NCBI RefSeq assembly: GCF_014700075.1
Contig: NZ_JACXBU010000003.1
Location: 1 to 64,000 of the forward strand
Direction of reading: 5' to 3'
Source of the DNA: Pseudomonas sp. JM0905a
GTDB taxonomy: Bacteria; Pseudomonadota; Gammaproteobacteria; Pseudomonadales; Pseudomonadaceae
DNA: 64,000 nt
The position numbers were made by a program, and so were the translations under genes. Below the pieces are notes generated by a model, which ran no database searches, was not told where the DNA came from, and saw only the letters and a list, made by a program, of their open reading frames with translations. The first letter of the stretch is position 1, and each line of letters begins with the position of its first letter. Positions 7,533-16,349 of the stretch are shown piece after piece.

Positions 7533-10052
7533 ATGCCCCGTCACGGCCAGACACCGCACGTCCTTCCGTCTCGCCTGCCACGCCTGCCTCCGGCCCATGT
7601 CCCGCGCCCGCGGCTGGTCGAACGCCTCGCCGCCCAGGATGCCCAGCTGCGCCTGCTCTGCGCCCCGGCCGGTTTCGGCAAGAGCGTGCTGATCAACGAA
7701 TTCCTCCGCGCCCAGACCGAGCCGGTACTGGTCATCTGGCTCAACCTCGCCGGCCAGGCGCTGACGCCGGAGCAATTGCTCGCCCAACTCGCCGCCGAAC
7801 TGGCCGAGAACGTCCCTGCCCTGCCCGCTGCCCAGGCCCTGCAGCAACTGCTGGCGCATCGCGGCGAACCGGTATGGCTGGTGCTGGACGACTACCCCGG
7901 CCATCCCCCCGCAGGACTCGACGACTGCATCGACCAGCTACTTGCGCGCGCCCTGCCCGACCTGCGCCTGCTGGTCAGCGTGCGCCAGCGTCCGGCCTGG
8001 AACCTGCCGCGCCTGCTGCTGGCCGGCGAGTTGCTGGAACTGGACGCCACCCAGCTTGCATTCGATCGCCAGCAGCACGAACAACTGGTGGAACAACTGG
8101 CGCCGCGCACCAGTGCCGCCCTGCGCGAAGAACTCTGGCAGGAAACCGAAGGCTGGTGCGCCGGCGTGCGCCTGCACCTCTCCGCCAAGGCGCCCACCAG
8201 CGCTAGCGGCAACCACTGCTGGCTCAGGGACTACCTGGACCACGAACTGCTCAACCGCCTGAGTCCTGAAGAAGCCAACTGCCTGTTCGCCCTGGCGCAC
8301 CTGCCGAAGGTGTCGGCCGAGCTCTGCCAGCACCTCTGGGAGGACAGCGACGGCGCCGGGCTCTTCGAGCGCCTGCTGGCGCGGCAGGCCTTCTGCATGC
8401 CGCTGGACGAACACGGCACCTGGTACCGTGTGCTGCCGGCCGTGGCCCGCGCCTTGCGCCACCGCATCAGCGAAGCCGCCGCCACCCGCCTGCACCTCAG
8501 CGCTTGCCGCATGTTCATCGCCGCCGGCCAGGTGGAGGACGCCATCGAGCAGGCCCTCTGTGCCGGCCAACCGGAAGCGGCGGCCAACTACCTGGAGCGC
8601 CTCGGGCAGGAATGGCTGACCGGCGAACAGCACCTGGCCCACCTCCTGGCCTGGCGCGCGCGCCTGCCCGCAGCCCTGTTGGAAAGCACGCCGCGCCTGC
8701 TCAGCCTGAATGCCTGGGGCCTGCTGATTTCCTGGCGCCTGGACGAAGCCGAAGCCTGCATTGCCAAGCTTGGCCATTTCCTGCCGCAACCGACGGCGCT
8801 ACGCAACCGCAAGCTGTTGGCCAACTGGCAGGCCCTGCACGGCGTGCTCACCGCACTGCGCGGCCAGTCCGTCGCCAACGCGCAGCTGCATTGCCGTGAG
8901 GCACTGGAGTACCTGCCCGAACACGACTGGATGCCCATCCTGTTCTGCTACTCCAGCCTGGCACGGGTGGCCATGGCCAGCGGCGCCCCCGAAGAGGCAC
9001 AGCCCCACCTGCACAAGGCACTGGAGATCGCCCGTCGCCAGGGCAGCCTGCTGTTCGAAGTGCTGCTCAACCTGGACCGCATTCGCCTGCTCCTGCTGCG
9101 TGGTGAGTTCGGCCGGGCCCAGACCCTGCTGGAGCAAAGTTTCGCGCTGATCGGCCGGCGCAAGCAGGTGGACAGCCTGATGCTCGGCCGCCTGCACCTG
9201 ATCCAGGCGGAATTGCACCTGATCGCCGATCGCCCCGACGAGGCCGAACGTGCCCTGCGCACCGGCCTGGAGCAGGCCCACGAATGCCAGGACCCTTTCG
9301 CCCTGCATGGTTTCCTCGGCCTGGCGGAACTCCGCGCCCGTCGTGGCCAATTCGACGAGGCCTACCAGGAACTGCGCGAAGCCGAACGGCAGATGCACTG
9401 CCGCCAGGTCTGGCGCTACGCCTACAGCGGTGTGCTGAACCTGCAGGGCATGCGCGTGCTGGCTCGCCAGGGACGCTGGGAGCGCATCGAGCCGGTCGCC
9501 CTGCGCATCCAGCGCTACTTCGAGGGCGATTGCCGCTGGATGGCGCCGCTGGACTACCCCACGCTACCCCTGCGCAACCAGCTGCTGCTGGCTCGCGCGC
9601 AACTGGAATCCGGGCGCGCCGAAGAGGCCGAAGTCATGCTCCAGACACTGCTGGAGCACTGCCAGGCGCTACAGTTCGTGCCCCTGGCCTGCGAAGTGCA
9701 ACTCGCCCTGGCCACCACCTGGCACGCCCTCGGCCGTGCCGAGGCCAGCCAGCTGCAACGCCAAGCCCTGGAACAGGCCGAGCGCCTGGGCATGCAATGC
9801 CTGCTGCGGGATTACCCGCGTTGCGACAGCGCCGGCTCGGTCGACAACGACCAGGGCAGCCTGCTCAGCCAGCGCGAACGTGCCGTCCTGCAATTGCTGG
9901 CCGAAGGCTTCTCCAACCAGGAAATCGGCGGCTACCTGTTCATTTCGGTGAACACGGTTAAAACCCACACCAAGAAGATCAACAGCAAGCTCGGCGTGAA
10001 ACGCCGCACCCAGGCGGTGATGCGCGCCAAGACCCTGGGGTTGCTGGTCTAG
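7533..10052 (+). CDS. MalT-like large LuxR-family transcriptional activator
   Basis: An 839-residue regulator of the LAL/MalT class. A Walker A motif (CAPAGFGKS) lies near residues 45-55, followed by an NTPase module, a long helical TPR-like region with many A-L-E-rich helices (about residues 330-740), and a C-terminal LuxR helix-turn-helix (LSQRERAVLQLLAEGFSNQEIG, then SVNTVKTHTKKINSKLGVKRR). MalT relatives bind ATP plus an inducer, oligomerise and activate transcription. It is the third member of a conserved DUF1302 / DUF1329 / LuxR set, so these two genes are the expected targets. The inducer is unknown; lipids or their breakdown products are plausible. Confidence 0.85.
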   Translation: MPRHGQTPHVLPSRLPRLPPAHVPRPRLVERLAAQDAQLRLLCAPAGFGKSVLINEFLRAQTEPVLVIWLNLAGQALTPEQLLAQLAAELAENVPALPAAQALQQLLAHRGEPVWLVLDDYPGHPPAGLDDCIDQLLARALPDLRLLVSVRQRPAWNLPRLLLAGELLELDATQLAFDRQQHEQLVEQLAPRTSAALREELWQETEGWCAGVRLHLSAKAPTSASGNHCWLRDYLDHELLNRLSPEEANCLFALAHLPKVSAELCQHLWEDSDGAGLFERLLARQAFCMPLDEHGTWYRVLPAVARALRHRISEAAATRLHLSACRMFIAAGQVEDAIEQALCAGQPEAAANYLERLGQEWLTGEQHLAHLLAWRARLPAALLESTPRLLSLNAWGLLISWRLDEAEACIAKLGHFLPQPTALRNRKLLANWQALHGVLTALRGQSVANAQLHCREALEYLPEHDWMPILFCYSSLARVAMASGAPEEAQPHLHKALEIARRQGSLLFEVLLNLDRIRLLLLRGEFGRAQTLLEQSFALIGRRKQVDSLMLGRLHLIQAELHLIADRPDEAERALRTGLEQAHECQDPFALHGFLGLAELRARRGQFDEAYQELREAERQMHCRQVWRYAYSGVLNLQGMRVLARQGRWERIEPVALRIQRYFEGDCRWMAPLDYPTLPLRNQLLLARAQLESGRAEEAEVMLQTLLEHCQALQFVPLACEVQLALATTWHALGRAEASQLQRQALEQAERLGMQCLLRDYPRCDSAGSVDNDQGSLLSQRERAVLQLLAEGFSNQEIGGYLFISVNTVKTHTKKINSKLGVKRRTQAVMRAKTLGLLV

Positions 10053-10741
10053 GGGCCTCAAGCGGCAACGCGCCTTGCATCCCCTGGCAGGGTGGAAATC
10101 CTTCCCGTGGTTTTCCGCCCTGCGTACGCAATCGCCGGAAAAAGCCGGCTCCCCCTGGTATCGCGTGCCCGAATTTCACCCGAGCGACATCGTCCGTTCC
10201 CATTACGGCACCCGCGACAAATTGGCGCAGCCCGCGAGGCGACTGGGTTGCACGCGAACTACCCTTTTCTTTGCCAATCGGCTGAAATCGCAATCCTGAC
10301 TCTGTAGTCAAACATTTTCAAAAGCTACAGAACGCCCATTTTCCGCAGCCTTATGGCAACTATTAAAAAGTCTTACTAACAGTGCGCCAGCCATTAACGG
10401 CAGGATGTCACGTACCCAAAGCCTGTACTGGCGCTGCTTTGATGGATAGTCATTCAGCCTGGGGATGGAGACCGGCACCGGATTCCTCGGTGAAGACTCG
10501 CCTCCACCAGTGATGACGGGGTCTGGGAAGAACGCCAGGGACAACAAGTCTGATCGTGACTTGTAGTTATTGTGTCGTTTTACTCCAGAACTGCTTGAAG
10601 CAGTTGAGGTTCCGATTGCAGAATGCCGCGCCACCAGGTTTCGGCTGTTGCGATACCAGGCTGTTGAAAGGCGGATCCGCCTCGCCAGAGCACCATCCGC
10701 AGTGCACTGGTTCACCAGATCGATCACGCAGGAGATTTGAA
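10053..10741. other. 689-bp intergenic region between the LuxR gene and pntAA
   Basis: I see no convincing gene here; the open frames on both strands lack start sites and family character. The segment 10300-10400 is clearly richer in A and T than its surroundings and is a likely promoter area. A palindrome lies at 10589-10605, and GGCGGATCCGCC (near 10671) is a second symmetric site. The pntAA leader and promoters must lie in the right half. Confidence 0.5.
10589..10605. promoter_or_regulatory. Palindrome upstream of pntAA
   Basis: AACTGCTT-G-AAGCAGTT is a perfect 8-1-8 inverted repeat about 137 bp before the pntAA start. It could be an operator controlling transhydrogenase expression; no regulator gene is adjacent. 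Confidence 0.4.
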
Positions 10742-11902
10742 GTGCACATCGGTGTTCCTCTCGAAAGCCATGCTGGCGAGACGCGGGTTGCCGCGACGCC
10801 CGAAACCATCAAGAAGCTGGTGAGCCAAGGCCACCGGGTGACGGTCCAAAGCGGTGCCGGCGTCAGCGCCAGCATTCCGGACAGCGCTTATGAAGCCGTT
10901 GGTGCCGTCATTGGCAACGACGCCGCCGCCTTCGGTGCCGACCTGGTGCTGAAAGTGATAGCCCCGACCGAAGGCGAACTGGCCCACATGCGTGCCGGCG
11001 CCGTGCTGGTGGGCATGCTCAACCCCTTCAGCAACGAGACCATCGCGCGCATGAACGCTCGCGGCGTCACCGCCTTCGCCCTCGAAGCGGCGCCGCGCAC
11101 CTCTCGCGCCCAGAGCCTCGACGTGCTGTCGTCCCAGGCCAACATCGCCGGATACAAGGCCGTGCTGCTGGCCGCTCACCACTACCCGCGCTTCATGCCG
11201 ATGCTGATGACCGCCGCTGGCACCGTTAAGGCCGCGCGCATCCTCATCCTCGGTGCCGGCGTAGCGGGCCTGCAGGCCATCGCCACGGCCAAGCGCCTGG
11301 GTGCGGTGATCGAGGCGTCCGACGTGCGCCCGGCGGTGAAGGAGCAGATCGAATCCCTCGGCGCCAAGTTCGTCGACGTGCCGTTCGAGACCGATGAAGA
11401 GCGCGAATGCGCCCAAGGCGTTGGCGGTTACGCCCGTCCGATGCCGGCCTCCTGGATGGAGCGTCAGGCCAAGGCCGTGCACGAGCGCGCCAAGCAGTCC
11501 GACATCGTCATCACCACCGCGCTGATCCCGGGCCGCAAGGCACCGACCCTGCTCCATGAGGCCACCGTTGCCGAAATGAAGCCGGGCTCCGTGGTCATCG
11601 ACCTGGCCGCTGCCCAGGGCGGTAACTGCCCGCTGACCGAAGCCGACCAGGTAGTGGTCAAGCACGGCGTGACCATCGTCGGCTACAGCAACCTGGCCGC
11701 CATGGTGCCGGCGGACGCCTCCGCCCTCTATGCGCGCAACCTGCTGGATTTCCTCAAGCTGATCATCGACAAGGACGGCCAGCTCAACGTCAACCTCGAA
11801 GACGACATCGTTGCCGCGTGCCTGATGTGCCGCGACGGCAATGTCGTGCGTAGCAACGGCGCTCCCGCCGGGACCGCTGCTCCGCAAAAAGTGAACGCAT
11901 AA
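10742..11902 (+). CDS. pntAA: NAD(P) transhydrogenase subunit alpha part 1
   Basis: A 386-residue soluble domain I (NAD(H)-binding) of the proton-translocating transhydrogenase, which couples NADH oxidation and NADP reduction to the proton gradient. Family motifs include [22 protein letters not shown] at the start, the Rossmann segment [22 protein letters not shown] and [21 protein letters not shown]. The start is GTG at 10742: an AGGAG site sits 10 bp upstream and the family always begins at this HIGVP sequence. The frame remains open farther upstream but without homology. It is followed at 11 bp by pntAB and then pntB, the three-gene split form found in Pseudomonas. Confidence 0.95.
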   Translation: MHIGVPLESHAGETRVAATPETIKKLVSQGHRVTVQSGAGVSASIPDSAYEAVGAVIGNDAAAFGADLVLKVIAPTEGELAHMRAGAVLVGMLNPFSNETIARMNARGVTAFALEAAPRTSRAQSLDVLSSQANIAGYKAVLLAAHHYPRFMPMLMTAAGTVKAARILILGAGVAGLQAIATAKRLGAVIEASDVRPAVKEQIESLGAKFVDVPFETDEERECAQGVGGYARPMPASWMERQAKAVHERAKQSDIVITTALIPGRKAPTLLHEATVAEMKPGSVVIDLAAAQGGNCPLTEADQVVVKHGVTIVGYSNLAAMVPADASALYARNLLDFLKLIIDKDGQLNVNLEDDIVAACLMCRDGNVVRSNGAPAGTAAPQKVNA

Positions 11903-11913
11903 GGATAGAGACC

Positions 11914-12228
11914 ATGGACCTTATTTCCGACGGCATCTACAACCTGATCATCTTCGTACTGGCCATCTACGTCGGCTACCACGTGGTGTGGAACGTCACC
12001 CCGGCCCTGCACACCCCGCTGATGGCGGTAACCAACGCCATCTCGGCGATCGTGATCGTCGGCGCCATGCTGGCCGCCGCCCTCACCGTCACCCCGCTGG
12101 GCAAAGCCATGGGCACCCTGGCGGTGGCACTGGCCGCGGTGAACGTCTTTGGTGGCTTCCTGGTCACCCGTCGCATGCTGGAAATGTTCAAGAAGAAAGC
12201 GCCGAAAGCGGCTGCGGAGAAACACTGA
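11914..12228 (+). CDS. pntAB: NAD(P) transhydrogenase subunit alpha part 2
   Basis: A 104-residue membrane subunit that supplies the first transmembrane helices of domain II (in E. coli these are fused to PntA). Three or four hydrophobic segments are visible (about residues 8-28, 40-62, 66-85), followed by a short Lys-rich tail. It lies between pntAA and pntB, 2 bp ahead of pntB, so translation is probably coupled. Confidence 0.93.
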   Translation: MDLISDGIYNLIIFVLAIYVGYHVVWNVTPALHTPLMAVTNAISAIVIVGAMLAAALTVTPLGKAMGTLAVALAAVNVFGGFLVTRRMLEMFKKKAPKAAAEKH

Positions 12229-12230
12229 CC

Positions 12231-13667
12231 ATGAGCATGAACCTGATCACTGTTCTCTACCTCGTCGCCTCGGTGTGCTTCATCCAGGCGCTCAAGGGCC
12301 TGTCGCACCCGACTTCGTCGCGTCGCGGCAACCTGTTCGGCATGGTCGGCATGGCCATCGCCGTGCTTACCACCATCGGCCTCATCTACAAGCTGGGCGC
12401 GGATCTCGCCACCCAGGGTATCGGCTACGTGATCGTCGGCCTGCTGGTCGGCGGTACCGCCGGTTCGATCATGGCCAAGCGCGTCGAGATGACCAAGATG
12501 CCGGAGCTGGTCGCCTTCATGCACAGCATGATCGGCCTTGCCGCGGTGTTCATCGCCATCGCCGCCGTCGTCGAGCCGCAATCCCTGGGTATCGTTGCCA
12601 CCCTCGGTGACGCCATCCCGGCCGGTAACCGCCTGGAACTGTTCCTCGGCGCGGCCATCGGTGCGGTTACCTTCTCCGGTTCGGTCATCGCCTTCGGCAA
12701 GCTGTCCGGCAAGTACAAATTCCGCCTGTTCCAGGGTGCCCCGGTGCAGTTCGCCGGCCAGCACAAGCTGAACCTGCTGGTTGGCCTGGCGATCATCGGC
12801 CTGGGTCTGTACTTCACCTTCACCGGCAACATCGGCGCCTTCGCCCTGCTGGTCGCGCTGGCCTTTGTCATCGGCGTGCTGATCATCATCCCGATCGGTG
12901 GCGCGGACATGCCGGTGGTGGTGTCCATGCTGAACAGCTACTCGGGCTGGGCGGCGGCCGGTATCGGCTTCTCGCTGAACAACTCGATGCTGATCATCGC
13001 GGGCTCCCTGGTGGGCTCCTCGGGTGCGATCCTCTCCTACATCATGTGCAAGGCGATGAACCGCTCCTTCTTCAACGTCATCCTCGGCGGCTTCGGTGCC
13101 GAAGCGGATGCCGGTGCAGCGAGTGGTAGCAAGGAGCAGCGTCCGGTGAAGTCCGGTTCCTCCGACGACGCGGCCTTCCTGCTGACCAACGCCGACAGCG
13201 TGATCATCGTTCCCGGCTACGGCCTGGCGGTGGCCCGTGCCCAGCACGCGCTGATGGAGCTGTCCGAGAAGCTGTCCCACCGTGGCGTGAACGTGAAGTA
13301 CGCGATCCACCCGGTTGCCGGCCGTATGCCGGGCCACATGAACGTCCTGCTGGCCGAGGCCGAAGTGCCTTACGAGCAGGTGTTCGAGATGGAAGACATC
13401 AACTCCGAGTTCGGCCAGGCCGACGTGGTGCTGGTGCTCGGCGCGAACGACGTGGTCAACCCGGCCGCGAAGAACGATCCGAAGTCGCCGATTGCCGGCA
13501 TGCCGATCCTGGAAGCCTTCAAGGCCAAGACCATCATCGTGAACAAGCGCTCCATGGCCAGCGGCTACGCCGGCCTGGACAACGAACTGTTCTACATGGA
13601 CAAGACCATGATGGTGTTCGGCGACGCCAAGAAGGTGATCGAGGACATGGTCAAGGCTGTCGACTAA
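12231..13667 (+). CDS. pntB: NAD(P) transhydrogenase subunit beta
   Basis: A 478-residue subunit holding most of the membrane proton channel (about residues 1-280, nine or so helices) and the NADP(H)-binding domain III at the C-terminus. Domain III shows VIIVPGYGLAVARAQHALMEL, HPVAGRMPGHMNVLLAEAEVPYEQV and VLVLGANDVVNPAA. The ATG at 12231 begins MSMNLITVLYLVASVCFIQALKGL as in the family. It is the last gene of the transhydrogenase operon; a strong hairpin terminator follows at 13686. Confidence 0.95.
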   Translation: MSMNLITVLYLVASVCFIQALKGLSHPTSSRRGNLFGMVGMAIAVLTTIGLIYKLGADLATQGIGYVIVGLLVGGTAGSIMAKRVEMTKMPELVAFMHSMIGLAAVFIAIAAVVEPQSLGIVATLGDAIPAGNRLELFLGAAIGAVTFSGSVIAFGKLSGKYKFRLFQGAPVQFAGQHKLNLLVGLAIIGLGLYFTFTGNIGAFALLVALAFVIGVLIIIPIGGADMPVVVSMLNSYSGWAAAGIGFSLNNSMLIIAGSLVGSSGAILSYIMCKAMNRSFFNVILGGFGAEADAGAASGSKEQRPVKSGSSDDAAFLLTNADSVIIVPGYGLAVARAQHALMELSEKLSHRGVNVKYAIHPVAGRMPGHMNVLLAEAEVPYEQVFEMEDINSEFGQADVVLVLGANDVVNPAAKNDPKSPIAGMPILEAFKAKTIIVNKRSMASGYAGLDNELFYMDKTMMVFGDAKKVIEDMVKAVD

Positions 13668-13685
13668 TACCTGTCCCGCGATACC

Positions 13686-13714
13686 AAAAACCCCGGCCTG
13701 GTGCCGGGGTTTTT
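13686..13714. terminator. Intrinsic terminator after pntB
   Basis: AAAAACCCCGGC (13686-13697) and GCCGGGGTTTTT (13703-13714) form a 12-bp stem with a 5-base loop and a T-run on either strand. It should stop the pnt transcript 18 bp after the stop codon and can act in both directions. Confidence 0.9.
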
Positions 13715-13745
13715 GTTTGGGGACACGGTTTTGTCTTTGCTTTCC

Positions 13746-13846
13746 CTGTGGGAGCGAATTCATTCGCCAAGGGCTGCGCAGCGGCCCCCGAATAGATTGC
13801 GGATGGCAGACCTTCGGCCTGCTTGGCGAATGAATTCACCCCTACA
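13746..13846. repeat. GAATTCATTCGCC palindromic intergenic repeat, copy 1
   Basis: About 100 bp bounded by outward-facing copies of GCGAATTCATTCGCCAAG and its inverse CTTGGCGAATGAATTC, with two internal hairpins (GGCTGCGCAGC and GGCAGACCTTCGGCCTGC). Further copies are at 27116, 39101 and 57689, with a half copy at 44909. It fits a REP/BIME-like element. It separates pntB from the CoA-transferase gene. Confidence 0.85.
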
Positions 13847-13980
13847 GAGAAGCCGTTCTCCTCGCTGCTCCGACAAAAGACCCCAAATAGAGCCATTTCT
13901 TCGACCTTGGTATAGAAGTCGGACGTCCCTTCAGCCCCTAGACTGCGCGGCTCCTACCCCGTTGTCCGAGGTTTTCCCCC

Positions 13981-15474
13981 ATGTACTCCGAGCGCGTGCG
14001 CCTGTCCTCCCTGCTGGACAAGGTGATGAGTGCGGCCGAGGCCGCTGCCCTGATCGAAGACGGCATGACCGTCGGCATGAGCGGCTTCACTCGTGCCGGT
14101 GAGGCCAAGGCCGTGCCCCAGGCGCTGGCCGCACGCGCCAAGGAGCAGCCGCTGCAGATCAGCCTCATGACCGGCGCGAGCCTCGGCAACGACCTCGACA
14201 AGCAACTCACCGAGGCCGGTGTGCTGGCCCGCCGCATGCCCTTCCAGGTCGACAGCACCCTGCGCAAGGCGATCAACGCCGGCGAGGTGATGTTCATCGA
14301 TCAGCATCTGTCGGAAACCGTCGAGCAGCTGCGCAACCACCAGCTCAAGCTGCCCGACATCGCCGTGATCGAGGCCGTGGCCATCACCGAACAGGGCCAC
14401 ATCGTGCCGACCACTTCCGTGGGCAACTCCGCCAGCTTCGCGATCTTCGCCAAGCGCGTGATCGTCGAGATCAACCTGGCGCACAACCCCAACCTGGAAG
14501 GCCTGCACGACATCTATATCCCGACCTACCGGCCGACCCGCACGCCGATCCCGCTGACTCGCGTGGACGACCGCATCGGTGGCACCGCCATCCCGATCGA
14601 CCCGGCCAAGATCGCCGCCATCGTCATCACCGACCAGCCGGACTCCCTGTCCACCGTGCTGCCGCCGGACGACGAGACCCAGGCCATCGCCGACCACCTG
14701 ATCGACTTCTTCAAGCGTGAAGTGGAGGCCGGGCGCATGAGCAACAACCTCGCGCCGCTGCAGGCCGGTATCGGCAGTATCGCCAACGCGGTGATGTGCG
14801 GCCTGATCGAATCGCCCTTCCAGGACCTCAGCATGTACTCCGAGGTGCTGCAGGACTCCACCTTCGACCTGATCGACGCCGGCAAGCTGAGCTTCGCCTC
14901 GGGCAGCTCCATCACCCTGTCCGCCCGTCGCAACAGCGACGTCTTCAGCAACCTCGAGCGCTACAAGGACAAGCTGGTCCTGCGCCCGCAGGAAATCTCC
15001 AACCACCCCGAAGTGGTGCGGCGCCTGGGGATCATCGGCATCAACACCGCCCTGGAGTTCGACATCTACGGCAACGTCAACTCCACCCACGTGGGCGGGA
15101 CGAAAATGATGAACGGCATCGGCGGCTCCGGCGACTTCGCCCGCAACGCCCACCTGGCCATCTTCGTCACCAAGTCCATCGCCAAGGGCGGCGCCATTTC
15201 CAGCGTGGTGCCCATGGTCAGCCATGTGGACCACACCGAGCACGACGTGGACATCCTGGTCACCGAACAGGGCCTGGCCGACCTGCGTGGCCTGGCACCA
15301 CGTGAGCGCGCCCGGGCGATCATCGACAACTGTGTGCACCCGGATTACCGCCACGAACTGCTGGACTACTTCGAGCGCGCCTGCGCCAAGGGCGGCCATA
15401 CCCCGCACCTGCTGCGCGAAGCCATGTCCTGGCATATCAATCTGGAAGAAACCGGCCGGATGCTGGCCAACTGA
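13981..15474 (+). CDS. Acetyl-CoA hydrolase/transferase family protein, probable succinyl-CoA:CoA transferase
   Basis: A 497-residue class I CoA-transferase of the Ach1/AarC/Cat1 type, matching the length of the P. aeruginosa member. Visible motifs are the N-terminal GMTVGMSGFTRAGEAKAVPQAL, the central PLQAGIGSIANAVMCGL, MYSEVLQDSTFDLIDAGKL (the Glu here is the likely thioester-forming residue) and GGSGDFARNAHLAIFVTKS. Such enzymes move CoA between acetate, succinate or propionate and detoxify or salvage acyl-CoAs. It stands alone, with a repeat in front and the DUF1127 promoter region behind. The family is certain; the acid partners are not visible in the sequence. Confidence 0.88.
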   Translation: MYSERVRLSSLLDKVMSAAEAAALIEDGMTVGMSGFTRAGEAKAVPQALAARAKEQPLQISLMTGASLGNDLDKQLTEAGVLARRMPFQVDSTLRKAINAGEVMFIDQHLSETVEQLRNHQLKLPDIAVIEAVAITEQGHIVPTTSVGNSASFAIFAKRVIVEINLAHNPNLEGLHDIYIPTYRPTRTPIPLTRVDDRIGGTAIPIDPAKIAAIVITDQPDSLSTVLPPDDETQAIADHLIDFFKREVEAGRMSNNLAPLQAGIGSIANAVMCGLIESPFQDLSMYSEVLQDSTFDLIDAGKLSFASGSSITLSARRNSDVFSNLERYKDKLVLRPQEISNHPEVVRRLGIIGINTALEFDIYGNVNSTHVGGTKMMNGIGGSGDFARNAHLAIFVTKSIAKGGAISSVVPMVSHVDHTEHDVDILVTEQGLADLRGLAPRERARAIIDNCVHPDYRHELLDYFERACAKGGHTPHLLREAMSWHINLEETGRMLAN

Positions 15475-15611
15475 TCCGGTCGGAGCAAAACAGTTATGGG
15501 CTTGTAACCATTGATTCTGACGGAGAGATCAAAAAACAGCTTCTGAAAATCCAGAACTGTACTGTTCAAAAGCCCTACTGCTCGCAATTTGAACAGGAAA
15601 AACTGTGGTTT

Positions 15612-15639
15612 CCCGTTGAATCACGAGTGATTCAACGGG
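15612..15639. promoter_or_regulatory. Perfect 13-bp palindrome between the CoA-transferase and first DUF1127 gene
   Basis: CCCGTTGAATCAC (15612-15624) and GTGATTCAACGGG (15627-15639) are exact inverted copies with two central bases. No T-run follows, so a protein-binding site or an mRNA-end hairpin is more likely than a classical terminator. It lies 138 bp downstream of the CoA-transferase stop codon. Confidence 0.5.
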
Positions 15640-15716
15640 GCACCTATACAGTTGCGTGGTTTTTCAGCGAAACAGTTGATAAGCATGCTAATAAAGACCA
15701 ACACAATTTAGAGCAA

Positions 15717-15789
15717 CTGTGACTACAGAGGCGGCTGTTCCGGGTCCATCATAGGCACCAGTTGATAACCAAGCCCCGCCACAAGCGGG
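15717..15789 (+). promoter_or_regulatory. Regulatory region and leader hairpin of the first DUF1127 gene
   Basis: CTGTGACTACAGAG (15717-15730) is followed by ATAACCAAG and the hairpin CCCGC-cacaa-GCGGG (stem 15775-15789), whose 3' arm touches the Shine-Dalgarno GGAAGGA. The same three blocks precede the second DUF1127 gene. The upstream DNA (15490-15720) also holds many ACTGT/ACAGT half-sites, for example AACTGTACTGTT near 15555. Confidence 0.5.
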
Positions 15790-15803
15790 AAGGACCTGCC
15801 GCC

Positions 15804-16019
15804 ATGGAACGTACCCTCAGTTCCGACCTGATTTTCGATAGCGCCGAACAATCCCCGAAATCCTCGTGGGCCCTGCGCACTATTTCCACCCTGCTGCTGT
15901 GGCAGCGCCGCATCGCCAGCCGTCATCAACTGGCCATGCTGGACCATCGCCTGCTGGCCGACGCTGGCATCAGCGAAGCACAGCGCGAAGCCGAACTGAA
16001 CAAGCCCTTCTGGCGCTAA
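15804..16019 (+). CDS. DUF1127 small basic protein, copy 1
   Basis: A 71-residue protein. The C-terminal half carries the DUF1127 pattern (LLLWQRRIASRHQLAMLDHRLLADAGIS, ending ELNKPFWR). DUF1127 proteins are short, Arg-rich and in some alphaproteobacteria bind RNA and help stress or phosphate adaptation (CcaF1 of Rhodobacter has a similar size). An SD (GGAAGGA) sits directly behind a leader hairpin. It is paralogous to the gene 331 bp downstream and ends at an intrinsic terminator. The biochemical role in Pseudomonas is not known to me. Confidence 0.8.
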   Translation: MERTLSSDLIFDSAEQSPKSSWALRTISTLLLWQRRIASRHQLAMLDHRLLADAGISEAQREAELNKPFWR

Positions 16020-16063
16020 GCAGTTCGCCGGGCCTAGAGGCCCGAATGCAACACCCCAGACAG

Positions 16064-16089
16064 AACCCGTCGCCGCCCGCGACGGGTTT
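16064..16089 (+). terminator. Intrinsic terminator after the first DUF1127 gene
   Basis: AACCCGTCGC (16064-16073) and GCGACGGGTT (16079-16088) form a 10-bp stem with a 5-base loop, followed by a short T-rich tail. It lies 45 bp after the stop codon. Confidence 0.7.
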
Positions 16090-16125
16090 CGTCGTTTCTG
16101 GGGCCCGGAATTCTCCGGCGACTGA

Positions 16126-16182
16126 AGGGTGCGCTGCGCGCAACGAAATTCCCGGACTTCCTGGTGCGCTCGGCGCACCCTA
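16126..16182. repeat. GGTGCGC/GCGCACC repeat, copy 1
   Basis: GGGTGCGCTGCGCGCAACG at the left and GGTGCGCTCGGCGCACCCTAGG at the right form nested hairpins bounded by inverted GGGTGCGC ends. A related element lies at 19596-19659. It fits the REP-like elements common between Pseudomonas genes. Confidence 0.5.
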
Positions 16183-16266
16183 GGACGCAGCCCCAACACA
16201 GCTGCGCTGGATCAGACCAATACAGTTCAAAAGAAAACGTATCTGCTACAGCACAATTAATCCTCG

Positions 16267-16336
16267 CTGTGACTGCACAGTTTTCCTGCCGAACGAGATC
16301 ATGGCCTTCCATAACCAATCCCCGCGTTGCTGCGGG
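16267..16336 (+). promoter_or_regulatory. Regulatory region and leader hairpin of the second DUF1127 gene
   Basis: CTGTGACTGCACAG (16267-16280), then ATAACCAAT and the hairpin CCCGC-gttgct-GCGGG (16321-16336) abutting GGAAGGA, matching the blocks in front of the first DUF1127 gene in order and spacing. A TACAGTTCAAAAG element near 16217 mirrors ACTGTTCAAAAG near 15560. Confidence 0.5.
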
Positions 16337-16349
16337 AAGGAAAAGCGCC

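Noticed and set aside
10308-10727. 139-codon frame on the minus strand before pntAA
   Set aside because: No SD, composition unlike Pseudomonas proteins, and it runs through the AT-rich promoter-like region.
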